This document shows, one piece after another, positions 45,776-55,034 of a stretch of DNA of 64,000 nt; the first letter of the stretch is position 1, and every line of letters starts with the position of its first letter. The DNA comes from Callorhinus ursinus (lineage: Eukaryota; Chordata; Mammalia; Carnivora; Otariidae), in assembly GCF_003265705.1 (NCBI RefSeq), contig NW_020312967.1, forward strand, positions 124,001-188,000, read 5' to 3'. Position numbers and translations under genes: made by a program. A model generated the notes under the pieces. That model was not told where the DNA came from. It was given only the letters and a program-made list of their open reading frames with translations, and did no database searches.

Positions 45776-48700
45776 AGCACAGGCCAGCTGTCTTGTGAAA
45801 TGTCCCAACGTTCTGTATTTATATCATTTGACTTTTTCATCTAGGCCTAGAATAGAGACTACAAAGACATCTGGAATGCTGCCTAGCGTTCTAGCTCCTT
45901 ATCTATTCCCAGAGACCGGCCTTCAACCGTGAGGAACACCAAGAGATCACAGCTAAGCTGAACTCCAGCTTCAACTCTTCAAAGCAATTGCTAGTTTCAA
46001 GAAGAAAAGGTACTTAAATGATATTGCCAAAACAAAAGCTTTTAAGGTCAAAGGAGAGGTGTCCTGTTTTAATGTTGATCTAGCAAGTCCAGGGTCTGCA
46101 GCAACGTGGGCCATCCCAGACAGCATTCAGGGGTCAAGGTCAGCTCTTGTTTTATGTGAACATGTAGGAAGGACCAGCAAAGGTGCTTCCTTTAACTTCC
46201 TTTTGCCTACCAAATGACTCTGGCTTCTGTTGAGCTAAATGCTAGACTGAAAGAATAACAACAACAAAAAAAATGTTATTATCTCAACTTTTATCAGACT
46301 TTAGAATGGGTTTAAAAAAGGCAGGGGCTTGCTAACTTCACTGGGACACACTGGTACGTTATGCTCTGAGCTCCAGGAAATGTCTGATCTTGCCCCAAAA
46401 TACTGTCTTTGCATTTCAAGGGCAGCTCCCCAAGGACTTGGAGAGCTCTGACAGAAAGGCCCTCTGCTTGAACCATTTCAAGGAAAACTAATCATGAATC
46501 TACATGAACACATAGGAGTGTGCCATCCATGTGCTTAAGATGTAAACAGGCCTAGAAGGGGGCATTAGTATGTGGGAGAAAATGTTCAGTGGCATTTGTG
46601 GCTGCACTTCTCTGATAGCTTATGGACACAGGCTATTTTGGACTGGTACCTCTCTAGAAATACAGACTTAAATAAACAAAAGTGCAGCCTCCACCGAGGT
46701 GGTGTTCTTCTCTAGGCCAAGTGTTTTTAAAAAACGTGATTGGCCAGCTAAGAAGTGTATCCGCCTGGTGCCTCAAATTCTCAAACACTTTATTTGAATA
46801 CCATGTGAATGGCTAATCTCCTACAAGTTTTGGGGCTTTAACAAGGTAAACAAATGAGTGGCTGTGAAAGTAAACACTGCATTTCCTCCCAGGCTCCTCC
46901 TCGGATCCAAAATTCCACTCCCTCTGTCCCTTTCACTAGCCCCAGCCTTCCCCTTCCCAAGCTTGGTCTCTTGTACCCTGCAGAAGTACTGAATTTGCAA
47001 AGGAGACATTTTTAATTATAAGTACTACAGTAATGAATTCAAGTACACTCGTTTATCATAAAGGGCTTTCCCATCTGTCTCTAAAGTATACTTAAAAAGG
47101 CTGTGTATTTGATAACATTAGCACCGAGCATCTTCCACATGTTACTGTTCAGCATTTTAGATGTTAGCTTCCCGCACATACCGCCCCCCCCCAACATGGT
47201 GGTTGTTCCAGAAAAGGCACATTTATCTCTGTGTTTGGGAGTGCCTGTGTGGTCTCTTCCTAATTTATTTGCACTCTAATCCTCAGGGATAGCATCCCAA
47301 TCCCCGTAGGCAAAGGGAGATTAGGGAATGGGGCTTTCTGCTTCTCCCCACCCTAACAGAGAAGGGAAAACAACTTCCTCAAGTCCCTCAAGTTCATCTG
47401 GCCACTGTACAAATTGTTCTTGAGCATGGAGGGTTTCCAAAAGCCCTAATTAGCAACTCACAGCAAACATTTCTTTGCATTAGCTAATGATCCGGCTACA
47501 CTTGTAAGCAAACAGAACCAACATATCTAATCAATGCTGAAAAACCAACCAAATGCCTATTAAACATCTGGATGTAATTTTCTAGTTAGAACAAAATGAA
47601 AACATATGCAGGTTCCTTTGATCTGCATCTTAACAAAGAAATTGTTGATAAAAAACCATACTGGTCAGTCAATGTGTCATTTTCATAAACTCTACTCGTT
47701 TCTCTTCAAATGCTCCCAGTTTAATTTAGCTGGTTTCCTGCAATCTCTAATTTTACCATATTGTGTGAAACCACAAGAGATTCTTTGGATGTGATTTCAT
47801 TTGAGGTTTTACTGCTGCATGGATCTGCTACTGATATTTTTTTTTCTTTCTTTGCTTTCTCTCCTCCATGCCCCACGCCCATCCTGCTCTTTCCTTTGGT
47901 AAAGGGCTGAGGGAAAAGGTTATAAAGCAATGCTGGGAAAATTCTTCTGGACTCTACATTCATGGGTTTAATAAAACTCTCAGTTAAAAAAAAAAAGTCA
48001 AACGAGAAAACGTATAAGCAATAACTCACAGCTAAAAGGAAGAGAAAATAACAAGTGATCTTCAGAAATTGACATACTTATTTCAAATAAAAAAGTAATA
48101 GATTTAAAAGATGCATAATTTCCATGACCAGCATCCATAGCTTTTTCTATTATGTCTAGAACCTATATGATATATAACATCTAGTTTTTGTAGTGACTTA
48201 GGCCATTGGTTGAGTTGAAAATTTGCTAGTCAGCAACAAATGAATGGAAATATACCCATATATGCATCAAAGATAAACAATCTGGCAATCTTCTTGTTTC
48301 TTTGCAGAGGATAAAAAGGGGATTTTTTTTTTCAGAGATAATTTTCTATGGAAGTGGAGTACTTAATATCATTTCATGGAAAAACATCATCAACATATGA
48401 ATATGTTAAAGGTAAAAAAGATTATGGTTAACAGGCTTTAAATAGAAGACTAAAATGATAGATTTCATGAGTAGGATTATTTTTTTAAATAGGCTGTAGA
48501 CAATCTGCACATATATTATTTATTTAAGACATAAGATTAAAGCTACTTGATTGTTTAAACACCATCATTTGTAATGCAGTTTGATGAGAGTTTTGTAGTA
48601 TAATTATTACAGCATGACAATCACAGAGAAAATATGACCTTGAAAAGGGGCCCAGCCTTCTCCCTCTGTCAAAGAAGATGGGATGCACTCGAAAACCAAC

Positions 48701-50589
48701 CATCTTTATGCACACAATTAAAGGTCTTCCAATTTTAAAATCATTATGCTTTCTTTTCTCCAGATATTACATTATAAGAAATTTAGAAGGCTCCTTTCTC
48801 AAAATATACCGTTTTAATTTCTCTGTTTAAACCCAATTACCAGTGTGTGCCAGTAAATCAAACTAAAGCTTGGGTAAGCCAGGGAGAAGTGTCAGTTGCC
48901 CCAGCTGACACAGCATGCACAGGCTTATTTGTGGCATCCAAATTCCTTCTACACAGTCCTGGAGCTGATTATGGGATGAACTGACCACAGACTGACACAG
49001 GGCCCAGTCACTAGATGAAGATTTCAAGGAACACAGGTTCAAGGAACGCAGGTTGCCAAAGGACAAAAAACTTAGCTGCCCATGAATCACACTATTTCAA
49101 AAAGTCCTCTGTGTGGAAAAAGCCGGCTCCAGTCATCACTCAATTTAACTTAGGAAAGAGGGACAGTGCCTGCTTCCTTTTCATTCTTCATGTTAGCAAA
49201 AGGAATACTATAACCCCCTCCCCAACCCCACTTAATGAGAACACTGCAAAACCACATGCCGAACTTGTTTAAGAATTTACTGTGGCCTTGTACAGGCTGG
49301 CTAAAATGGCTCCCTTAATTTTTCATTTATAATTGATATTTGGGATTGATGCAATTATAGACAAATCAATATCATGCATATTTAAAAACAACCCCAACAG
49401 TGAAATGTATTATCTAAAATGATTCTTTTAATATTTCAAGAAAAAGATCTGAGAAAGTAAATCTTCGAATAAAATGTATTTCTCTTTAAATAAATGCCTT
49501 TCCATAAGTCCCTTGAAAGTAAAATAATGAGAACGTGAAGGTTATTAATACCCAAAACTTGTTAAGTATCTTCCAACGTAGGATGAGTGTTTGTCAAAGA
49601 TGTGTCTTTCTTACGGAAGAACTCACCACCATTGGGCTACAACAGCATTATTCACTCACCAATCGTATGGAAATAGCTCAACCTAACCGTTCTTTAAACA
49701 AAAGTATAAATGCGGCAACACTGAAGGTTTTCTGCTATGTGGTGTATTTGAAGAAAGAGACAAAAACTGGAGATTTACACAGTATGCCCCATTTATTTAA
49801 AATCTCAAAATACCTTTCAGGTCAAGTTCCACTCACAAGAATTTTAGCCACGTCATGTACTCAGCGCGTCCCATTTAGCTCCTCACGCAGCTCAGCCCTG
49901 GGGTACCACCCTAAGTATGGGGTAAGGGCGGGCAAGACAGGTTCCAGGTCTCCAAGCTGGTTTATCCCATTTTTTCCCTTTGTTTTTAGTAATGGGAAAC
50001 AGACTCGTGGTCATGTTGCTGAGAGGCCCCTAAAACTCTCAGCGGCTCCCTACCCCCGACCCCTTCGACAGCGAAGTCGAAGACAAGGACGGACTAGAGA
50101 TTTCGAGCGCGGGCAAAAGCCTCGCATCTGCAACTGGGACGTGCGTGCCTTACCCTGGGGGCACCTTATAGTATCCTTCCCGCCAAACGAAGGCAGGCCG
50201 ACCTTTTTGCAAAGTCGTTTGAAATGCTCCAATAAAAGCCAATCCCTACCACCTTGGGTGCAAAGGGAGGGCATGAGCATTAAAAGCCTAGTCTTAGACG
50301 GCCGGTGTACGTACGCCAACCAATGCGCTGCCGCATTTTCCACGAAGTGCACAGTCCAATCCTTCTCACGAAAAGGCAGCTCAAGGAAAAACAATCCTCA
50401 TAGAAATTTTTGAATGTGACCTCACTTTCAAAAGAGGAGCATCAAACAAGGGGCAAGCACCGAAAGACGCATTTGGCTCGAACTACCAACCCCCCGCCCC
50501 CCCATAAGAAACTACGCGGTTAGTCTCCTCTGAGTTACTTTCACTGAGATCTGAGGATTTCCATTAAAGGGAAAAGTGAACAAGTGGCA
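45776..50589. other. Can-SINE-free upstream flank of TLE1
   Basis: No interspersed repeat is recognised for about 4.8 kb. The sequence is AT-rich with homeodomain-type words (for example CTAATTAG at 47446 and TTTGCAT at 47474). An open frame of 292 codons (49535-50413, +) has no recognisable domain; it is noted as an oddity rather than a gene. Confidence 0.5.
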
Positions 50590-50688
50590 GGATTTTTGCA
50601 AATTCGAGCCCCCAGCTTCCGCCGCTGCACGCTCGGCGGTCCCTCCCGCTCGCGCGCTCCCGCGCGCACCCTCGCGGGCCCCACGTTA

Positions 50689-50701
50689 CTTTGATTGACA
50701 G
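50689..50701. promoter_or_regulatory. Composite TCF/LEF and PBX-MEIS/PREP motif
   Basis: CTTTGATTGACAG at 50689-50701 overlaps two consensus motifs. CTTTGAT is the complement of the TCF/LEF core ATCAAAG. TGATTGACAG (50692-50701) is the textbook PBX-MEIS/PREP dimer site. It lies about 440 bp upstream of the inferred transcription start. Binding is inferred from sequence only. Confidence 0.5.
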
Positions 50702-50747
50702 CCCGGCCCCGCCGCTCTCCTTCCCACCGACCTTCCCATCCACAGTG

Positions 50748-51011
50748 CCAATCTCCGCGTCTCGCTTCTTCCTATTGGCTGGTTTCGGCGTCCCGCGGCT
50801 CCTCCAGGAACAGTTCTTCACCGAGCCCGGGAGGACGCGGCTGGCGGAGGAGGGGTGGGGGTGGTGGGAGGGGAGACCGGGGAGACGGCGGAGATGGAAG
50901 CGAGTCGGGTGGGAGAGGAGGGGGAGGACGGCCCGTCCAGTGTTGCGCTGCCATTGGCTTCGGGGAGGTGTTGCGTCAGCACCCCACGTTGGGCATGGCG
51001 CACGCGATTGG
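50748..51011. promoter_or_regulatory. Cluster of four CCAAT boxes (NF-Y type)
   Basis: CCAAT lies at 50748-50752. The reverse form ATTGG lies at 50774-50778, 50953-50957 and 51007-51011; two of these continue as ATTGGCTGG. Multiple CCAAT boxes in a TATA-less CpG-island promoter are typical NF-Y targets. A TGCGTCA element (AP-1/CREB/MAF-like) lies at 50972-50978 and a CACGCG (class C HES-type) site at 51001-51006. Confidence 0.6.
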
Positions 51012-51102
51012 CTGGCGCACGCTTCCCCGCTTCCCCCCCGCTACCGCCCGGACCCACGTCCCCCGCCGGCTCTGCGCTCCCGCCCCCCGCCCGCGCCGGG
51101 CT

Positions 51103-51112
51103 GGGCGGGGCC
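51103..51112 (+). promoter_or_regulatory. GC box (Sp1/KLF type)
   Basis: GGGCGGGGCC at 51103-51112 is a consensus Sp1/KLF site just upstream of the inferred TLE1 start region. No TATA box is visible nearby, so initiation is probably dispersed. Confidence 0.5.
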
Positions 51113-51149
51113 GGCGCTGGTTAGCTCCGGAGTGTGAAACCGCGTGTTA

Positions 51150-52451
51150 ATGTAACCGGCGCGAGAGGCGCGGGCGGCGGCGGCGGGAGCGGCGGCTGCA
51201 GGAGCAGCAGCAGCGGCGAGTACCCTGTGCCCCGCGTCCCCGAAGCAGCCGACTGCGCCACCCCCACCCTCTTACGGCCGGGCAGGACCCGTGCCCCCAG
51301 CCCGGACCTCCGCCGGCCCGCGGCGACCTAAACACCAACGCGACTACTCCGGACCGGTCTGCGGAGTTTGCCCGCCGGGTAGGGAGGCCGAGCGGCGGAG
51401 CGCACTCCTGCTTTTTTTCCCCCCACCATCTCGTGGATGTCGCCCCCCGGGTCGTGAGAGAACTTTGTAGCGGGCTGGAGCGCCCTTTGCAGAGAGGCAG
51501 ACGAAGGAAAGGAAAGAAAGAGGGCCCAGGAAGGGGCTTGGAGGAAGAGTCCAGAGCGGCCGTGAGGGGCGAGTGCGCGCGGGGCGCGGCGCCCGGATGC
51601 ACCCCGGGATCGAGGAGCAGCAGGCGGCCGCGGGACTGCTCTCCGCGGTGTAGCCCCGCCGGGCCAGGAGGGTTTGTGCAACCGCGGAGAACACCAAGTG
51701 TCGGTCGCACGGGGCGTGCCGAGCCGCCTCCCGGCGCGCCCTCCGCACTTTCCCCGCCTCGTCGTCATCCCGCGCTCCTCCGCCCGGGCTGAGGCAGCCG
51801 AGCGCCAGGCGCGGAACCTCCGCGGCCCGGACCTCACTCCTCACCGCCTCCCGGGAACCCACGAGCGCCCGGCTGAAGGCGCTGCCCTGACCCGCAACGG
51901 TCGGTCCCGAACGTCGCCAGGTTTGTTTGTGTGGGGTTAGCCGGGGGCGCCGGGCCACCTGCACCTCGCCCGCGGCCGGTGCCGCGGGGAAAACCCGGAG
52001 AGGAGGCGGACCGGGAGAAGAACGAAGGAAAACAGCCCGCCTGGATTTGTTTGCTCGGGACGGGTGCCGCGTACGGGAATCGCCGAGGGGAGCGCGGCCG
52101 GAGTCACCGCGCCCCCACCTCTCCGCCTGGGCAGCGGAGGCCCGCGGTTTGGATCACAGCCCCCGCGCGCTCTTCTTGGGCGCCGGCGTCACCGCGCAGG
52201 TTCTTGGTGCAGCCGGGCCCCGGGTGCCCCGCGATGTGGCCCTGAGCGAGGGAACCCGCACCGGCGGGAGCAGGAGCAGCCGAGTGGCCGGTGCGCCCCG
52301 CCGAGCGCGCCTGCGTGCGTGGCCAGCGCGCTCCCCGCGCTCCCGGTTTCTGCCTGCCTTCTCGGCTTAATTTTCCTCGGCGGGATTAAAGTTGGAAATT
52401 GAGCGGAGAATTGAGTTGCCCGGAAACAGAGCTACGGCCGCCGCCAGAGCG
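51150..52451 (+). other. TLE1: Probable TLE1 5' leader (untranslated) with upstream ORFs
   Basis: This GC-rich stretch before the ATG has no coding homology I recognise. If it is all in the mRNA, it contains several upstream ORFs: 51433-51792 (119 codons), 51674-51940, 51927-52370 (in frame with TLE1 but stopped 82 bases before its ATG), 51931-52245 and 52064-52402. The true 5' end and any leader splicing cannot be read from the sequence. Confidence 0.5.
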
Positions 52452-52475
52452 ATGTTCCCGCAGAGCCGACACCCG
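52452..52475 (+). CDS. TLE1: TLE1 coding exon 1 (residues 1-8, MFPQSRHP)
   Basis: This is the initiator exon of TLE1 and encodes MFPQSRHP. The ATG at 52452 has G at -3 and T at +4, a moderate Kozak context. An in-frame TAA at 52368-52370 with no in-frame ATG after it fixes this as the first possible start in the frame. The donor after CCG is GTGAGG at 52476, leaving phase 0. The exon sits inside the CpG island, downstream of a long GC-rich leader. The same eight residues begin TLE1 in other mammals, which separates it from TLE2, TLE3 and TLE4 (MYPQ starts). Confidence 0.93.
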
Positions 52476-53264
52476 GTGAGGCGCGGCAGGGTGCTGGGTG
52501 GAGGGGCCGAGCAGTGGGTTGGGGGTGGGGTGGGGATAGGCGCTCTTCCGGTGCTGTAGGGAGACGGGTGTCTGCTACATTCTGGAAGACCCCCCCAGCC
52601 TCTAGGGGTGCAAGGCTGGGGAGGTCCCGTACCGTCCCCTCCTGTGGTGGGGAGTGAGCTGAAACTCAATTTTTCCCCTTTACTCTGGGCCCCCTCCGAG
52701 TTGACGTCTAGACAGGGCGGGCGGGGGCGCCGTGAGAGGCTGAGGTTTCTTTCCCGTAGCGACAGCTCCCCCCCAATCACCCCCCCCGCCGAGACGGGTA
52801 GGGCGCCCCCCCTTTGTTTCTTGTCTCGCCTATTTACATGTCAATGCGGCCCCCCGTTCCGGCGCGCCTGAAGGTGGCCCCGGCGACTCTGGGAACGGGG
52901 AATGTTAGGGAGTTGTTTTTCTCCTCTGATTCCCGGGGTCGTTATCGCGCGACGACAATTTGGCCGGGTCTTTCCCGGCTGCCGGGGAGCCCCTGTCCCT
53001 CCAGCCGGTGACCCGGGCGCACGTACTGCGACCCGCCCTGGAGCACGGAGGAGGCTCGGAATCTTTGGAGACTCCGGATCCGGCGACGGTCCGCTTTCTC
53101 CCCCGCATAAAGTGCAGCGCAGACTCGAGTTTAGGGTTCCGTTTTCCGCCACTTCTAACTTAATTTTGGCTTACGTCCCACCCGCTTCTCCGTTCTCTGA
53201 CTTAACTGTTTTGTCTGTCTACCCGCATCCCTGTCCCTCGGTTCTCCTCGCCGGTCGCCCCCAG

Positions 53265-53365
53265 ACGCCGCACCAGGCTGCAGGCCAGCCCTTCAAGTTC
53301 ACTATCCCGGAGTCCCTGGACCGGATTAAAGAGGAATTCCAGTTCCTGCAGGCCCAGTATCACAG
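53265..53365 (+). CDS. TLE1: TLE1 coding exon 2 (residues 9-41 plus two bases of Ser42)
   Basis: The exon encodes [20 protein letters not shown] and continues to QAQYH, the start of the glutamine-rich Q domain. In this family that domain forms coiled-coil tetramers and contacts TCF/LEF. The acceptor is a pyrimidine tract ending CGCCCCCAG. The donor is AG|GTGCGT at 53366. The exon ends with AG, and the next exon supplies C, making the split Ser42 codon. No frameshift or stop is present. [10 protein letters not shown] is the TLE1-specific version of this segment. Confidence 0.95.
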
Positions 53366-53608
53366 GTGCGTGTCCGGCCGCGCAGGGCGAGTGGTAGCCC
53401 AGGGGCAGCCCCGGCCCCTCCTCGCGCAGCCTGGGGGCTGTGGCGGCTGTACTTAGTACTTGCGTCCAGGCGGTGGCGTGTGGAGTCGCAGTTAAGACCT
53501 GTCATTCATGTTACCCCCTTTCCAGGTTCTTCCCGGGCCGCCTCTTCTCTAGTCTCCTCCTCCTACCATTGTTTCCCTTTTGCCCGTTTGCTGCGGTTCC
53601 AGGGAGCC

Positions 53609-53632
53609 TTTTTTTTTTTTTTTTTTTTTTTT
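53609..53632 (+). repeat. Poly(T) tract of 24 bases in TLE1 intron 2
   Basis: This is an uninterrupted run of 24 T just past the end of the CpG island. No SINE body adjoins it, so it is a simple repeat rather than a transposon tail. The length is prone to polymorphism and sequencing error. Confidence 0.85.
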
Positions 53633-54813
53633 AGTATTTAGAAGTTGCATGAGAACCGTCAATATTTGCACTTCGTTTATTTATTTTGCAACAGGCTGAG
53701 CTGAAACCTTGGTTCAATCGATGCCCCAGCCCTGGAGTGCAGGTTTAGGGAGGCAGAGCCGGTGTTGAAATCGCTCTTTGCCATACTAGAGGATCGTGTT
53801 GTCTGAGGCAAAGTCCATTATGGAAGGCTGTAGATGCTGTTAGCTGTGCCCATCATTGGTGGTGAAGAGGGAGGTGGATAGATGTAGGGAAGGCTCCCCT
53901 GCTTTGGCGTCACTTTGGTTGGTTTGGGCAGGACAGGGGACTGGAGTCTCAATTACATATATCCCAGCTTAGTTTCTTCATCTGATGAGACCTACTTCAA
54001 AAGGTTTGTAAATGAAAAGTGATTGTAAATTTTCCAGAAATATTAGTTTCTTCCCTTGTTCCTATGAAGTCTTCGCTGATTAGAGCTAAGAAATAACTGT
54101 AATGGCAGTTTTTATTTTTGTCAGGCTGGAGAACAAGCACACAGATGCTTGGGTGTGAGTTTTCTTATTTTGTCAGAGGTTTTTCTGATTATTGACCTTT
54201 TGTCTGCTTGAAGATAGTCATCTCTGGAACTTGAGGCATACCTGCCCACACTGTTTACCAAGTAGGGAGGACTTCAACCCACTTTATTGCAGTAGCTACT
54301 TCACATATTTTGGCAGGGATTTAAAAACCGAAGATTTTAAAAGGGACCAACAATTGTAGAAGTAACTTTACAAGTACAGTTTTCAAACCTAGAGACTGTT
54401 TGAGTTGGCAGAGATGGGACAAGCCTATGTCTGACGCTGAAAATTGTGCAAAGGCCAGATTTCAGTGGAGTCCAAAGGAGCAAACTGGTGCGGGGAAGTA
54501 GGAGTGAACAGATGAGCAGGAGGAGAAATCAATCTTCTGGGTAGATCAGAGGTTTTGACAGATTTTTCACTCTTGGCATCTGACTAGGTATGCACCAAGA
54601 AGAAAAAGAATAGTAGCTGAATGGAGACCCTGTCCTGTTCACCTGACCCCTTTTCCCTATAAAATGCAAGGACAAAGCTTTTGCATGTTTACCTAGATAG
54701 TTTATGGCTTTTCCAAATTGGTCTGTGTTTTTACTTGAAGTGCAAATATGTGAGGCAGATGTTAAAACAAGTGACATAATGTTTACATTAAGTTGCCTGT
54801 TTTGTTTTTGTAG

Positions 54814-54877
54814 CCTTAAATTGGAATGTGAGAAACTGGCAAGTGAAAAGACAGAAATGCAGAGGCACTATGTGATG
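54814..54877 (+). CDS. TLE1: TLE1 coding exon 3 (completes Ser42, residues 43-63)
   Basis: The exon encodes [20 protein letters not shown] followed by Met63. This is part of the Q-domain coiled coil and is nearly invariant across Groucho/TLE proteins. The acceptor TTTTTGTAG precedes 54814. The donor is ATG|GTAGGT at 54878, leaving phase 0. The 64-base length (1 + 21 codons) fits exactly between exons 2 and 4. The charged heptad-like pattern ([12 protein letters not shown]) agrees with the tetramerisation role known for the family. Confidence 0.95.
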
Positions 54878-54989
54878 GTAGGTATCAGAGATTAGACTTT
54901 TCTTCTTTTCACGTAAGGTTAGCAAATGTGTGTTCTTAGCATTGCAAAACATGAGTTAACAAAATGCTTGTTTTTTTTTCTTTTTGCAG

Positions 54990-55034
54990 TATTATGAAAT
55001 GTCATATGGATTAAACATAGAAATGCATAAACAG
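54990..55034 (+). CDS. TLE1: TLE1 coding exon 4 (residues 64-78, YYEMSYGLNIEMHKQ)
   Basis: This 45-base exon encodes YYEMSYGLNIEMHKQ, the highly conserved continuation of the Q domain. The acceptor CTTTTTGCAG and donor CAG|GTAAGC are strong. Intron 3, just upstream, is only 112 bp. The phase is 0 on both sides. The expected next exon (beginning TEIAKRLNT) was not found between here and the end of the window, so intron 4 is at least about 9 kb and exon 5 should lie downstream. Confidence 0.95.

Larger units (their letters stand above)
50590..53450. promoter_or_regulatory. CpG island spanning TLE1 promoter, leader, exon 1 and exon 2
   Basis: Base composition changes sharply at about 50.6 kb to very GC-rich sequence with frequent CG dinucleotides and falls back after about 53.4 kb. 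The surrounding tens of kilobases are AT-rich and repeat-laden. No interspersed repeat is visible inside. The island covers the likely TATA-less promoter, the leader, exon 1, intron 1 and exon 2. Boundaries were judged by eye. Confidence 0.85.

Noticed and set aside
50695..51150. Overlapping open frames of 148-151 codons on the plus strand, others on the minus strand
   Set aside because: They sit inside the CpG island, where stop codons are rare. The products are Pro/Gly/Arg-rich in all frames, which is typical of composition rather than coding.
51147..51964. Minus-strand open frames of 169-206 codons
   Set aside because: They are opposite the TLE1 leader, have low-complexity Arg/Pro-rich products and no start or homology support.
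54878..54895. Read-through of TLE1 exon 3 into intron 3
   Set aside because: The frame continues only to a stop at 54895, while the GTAGGT donor at 54878 and exon 4 at 54990 give the known protein sequence.
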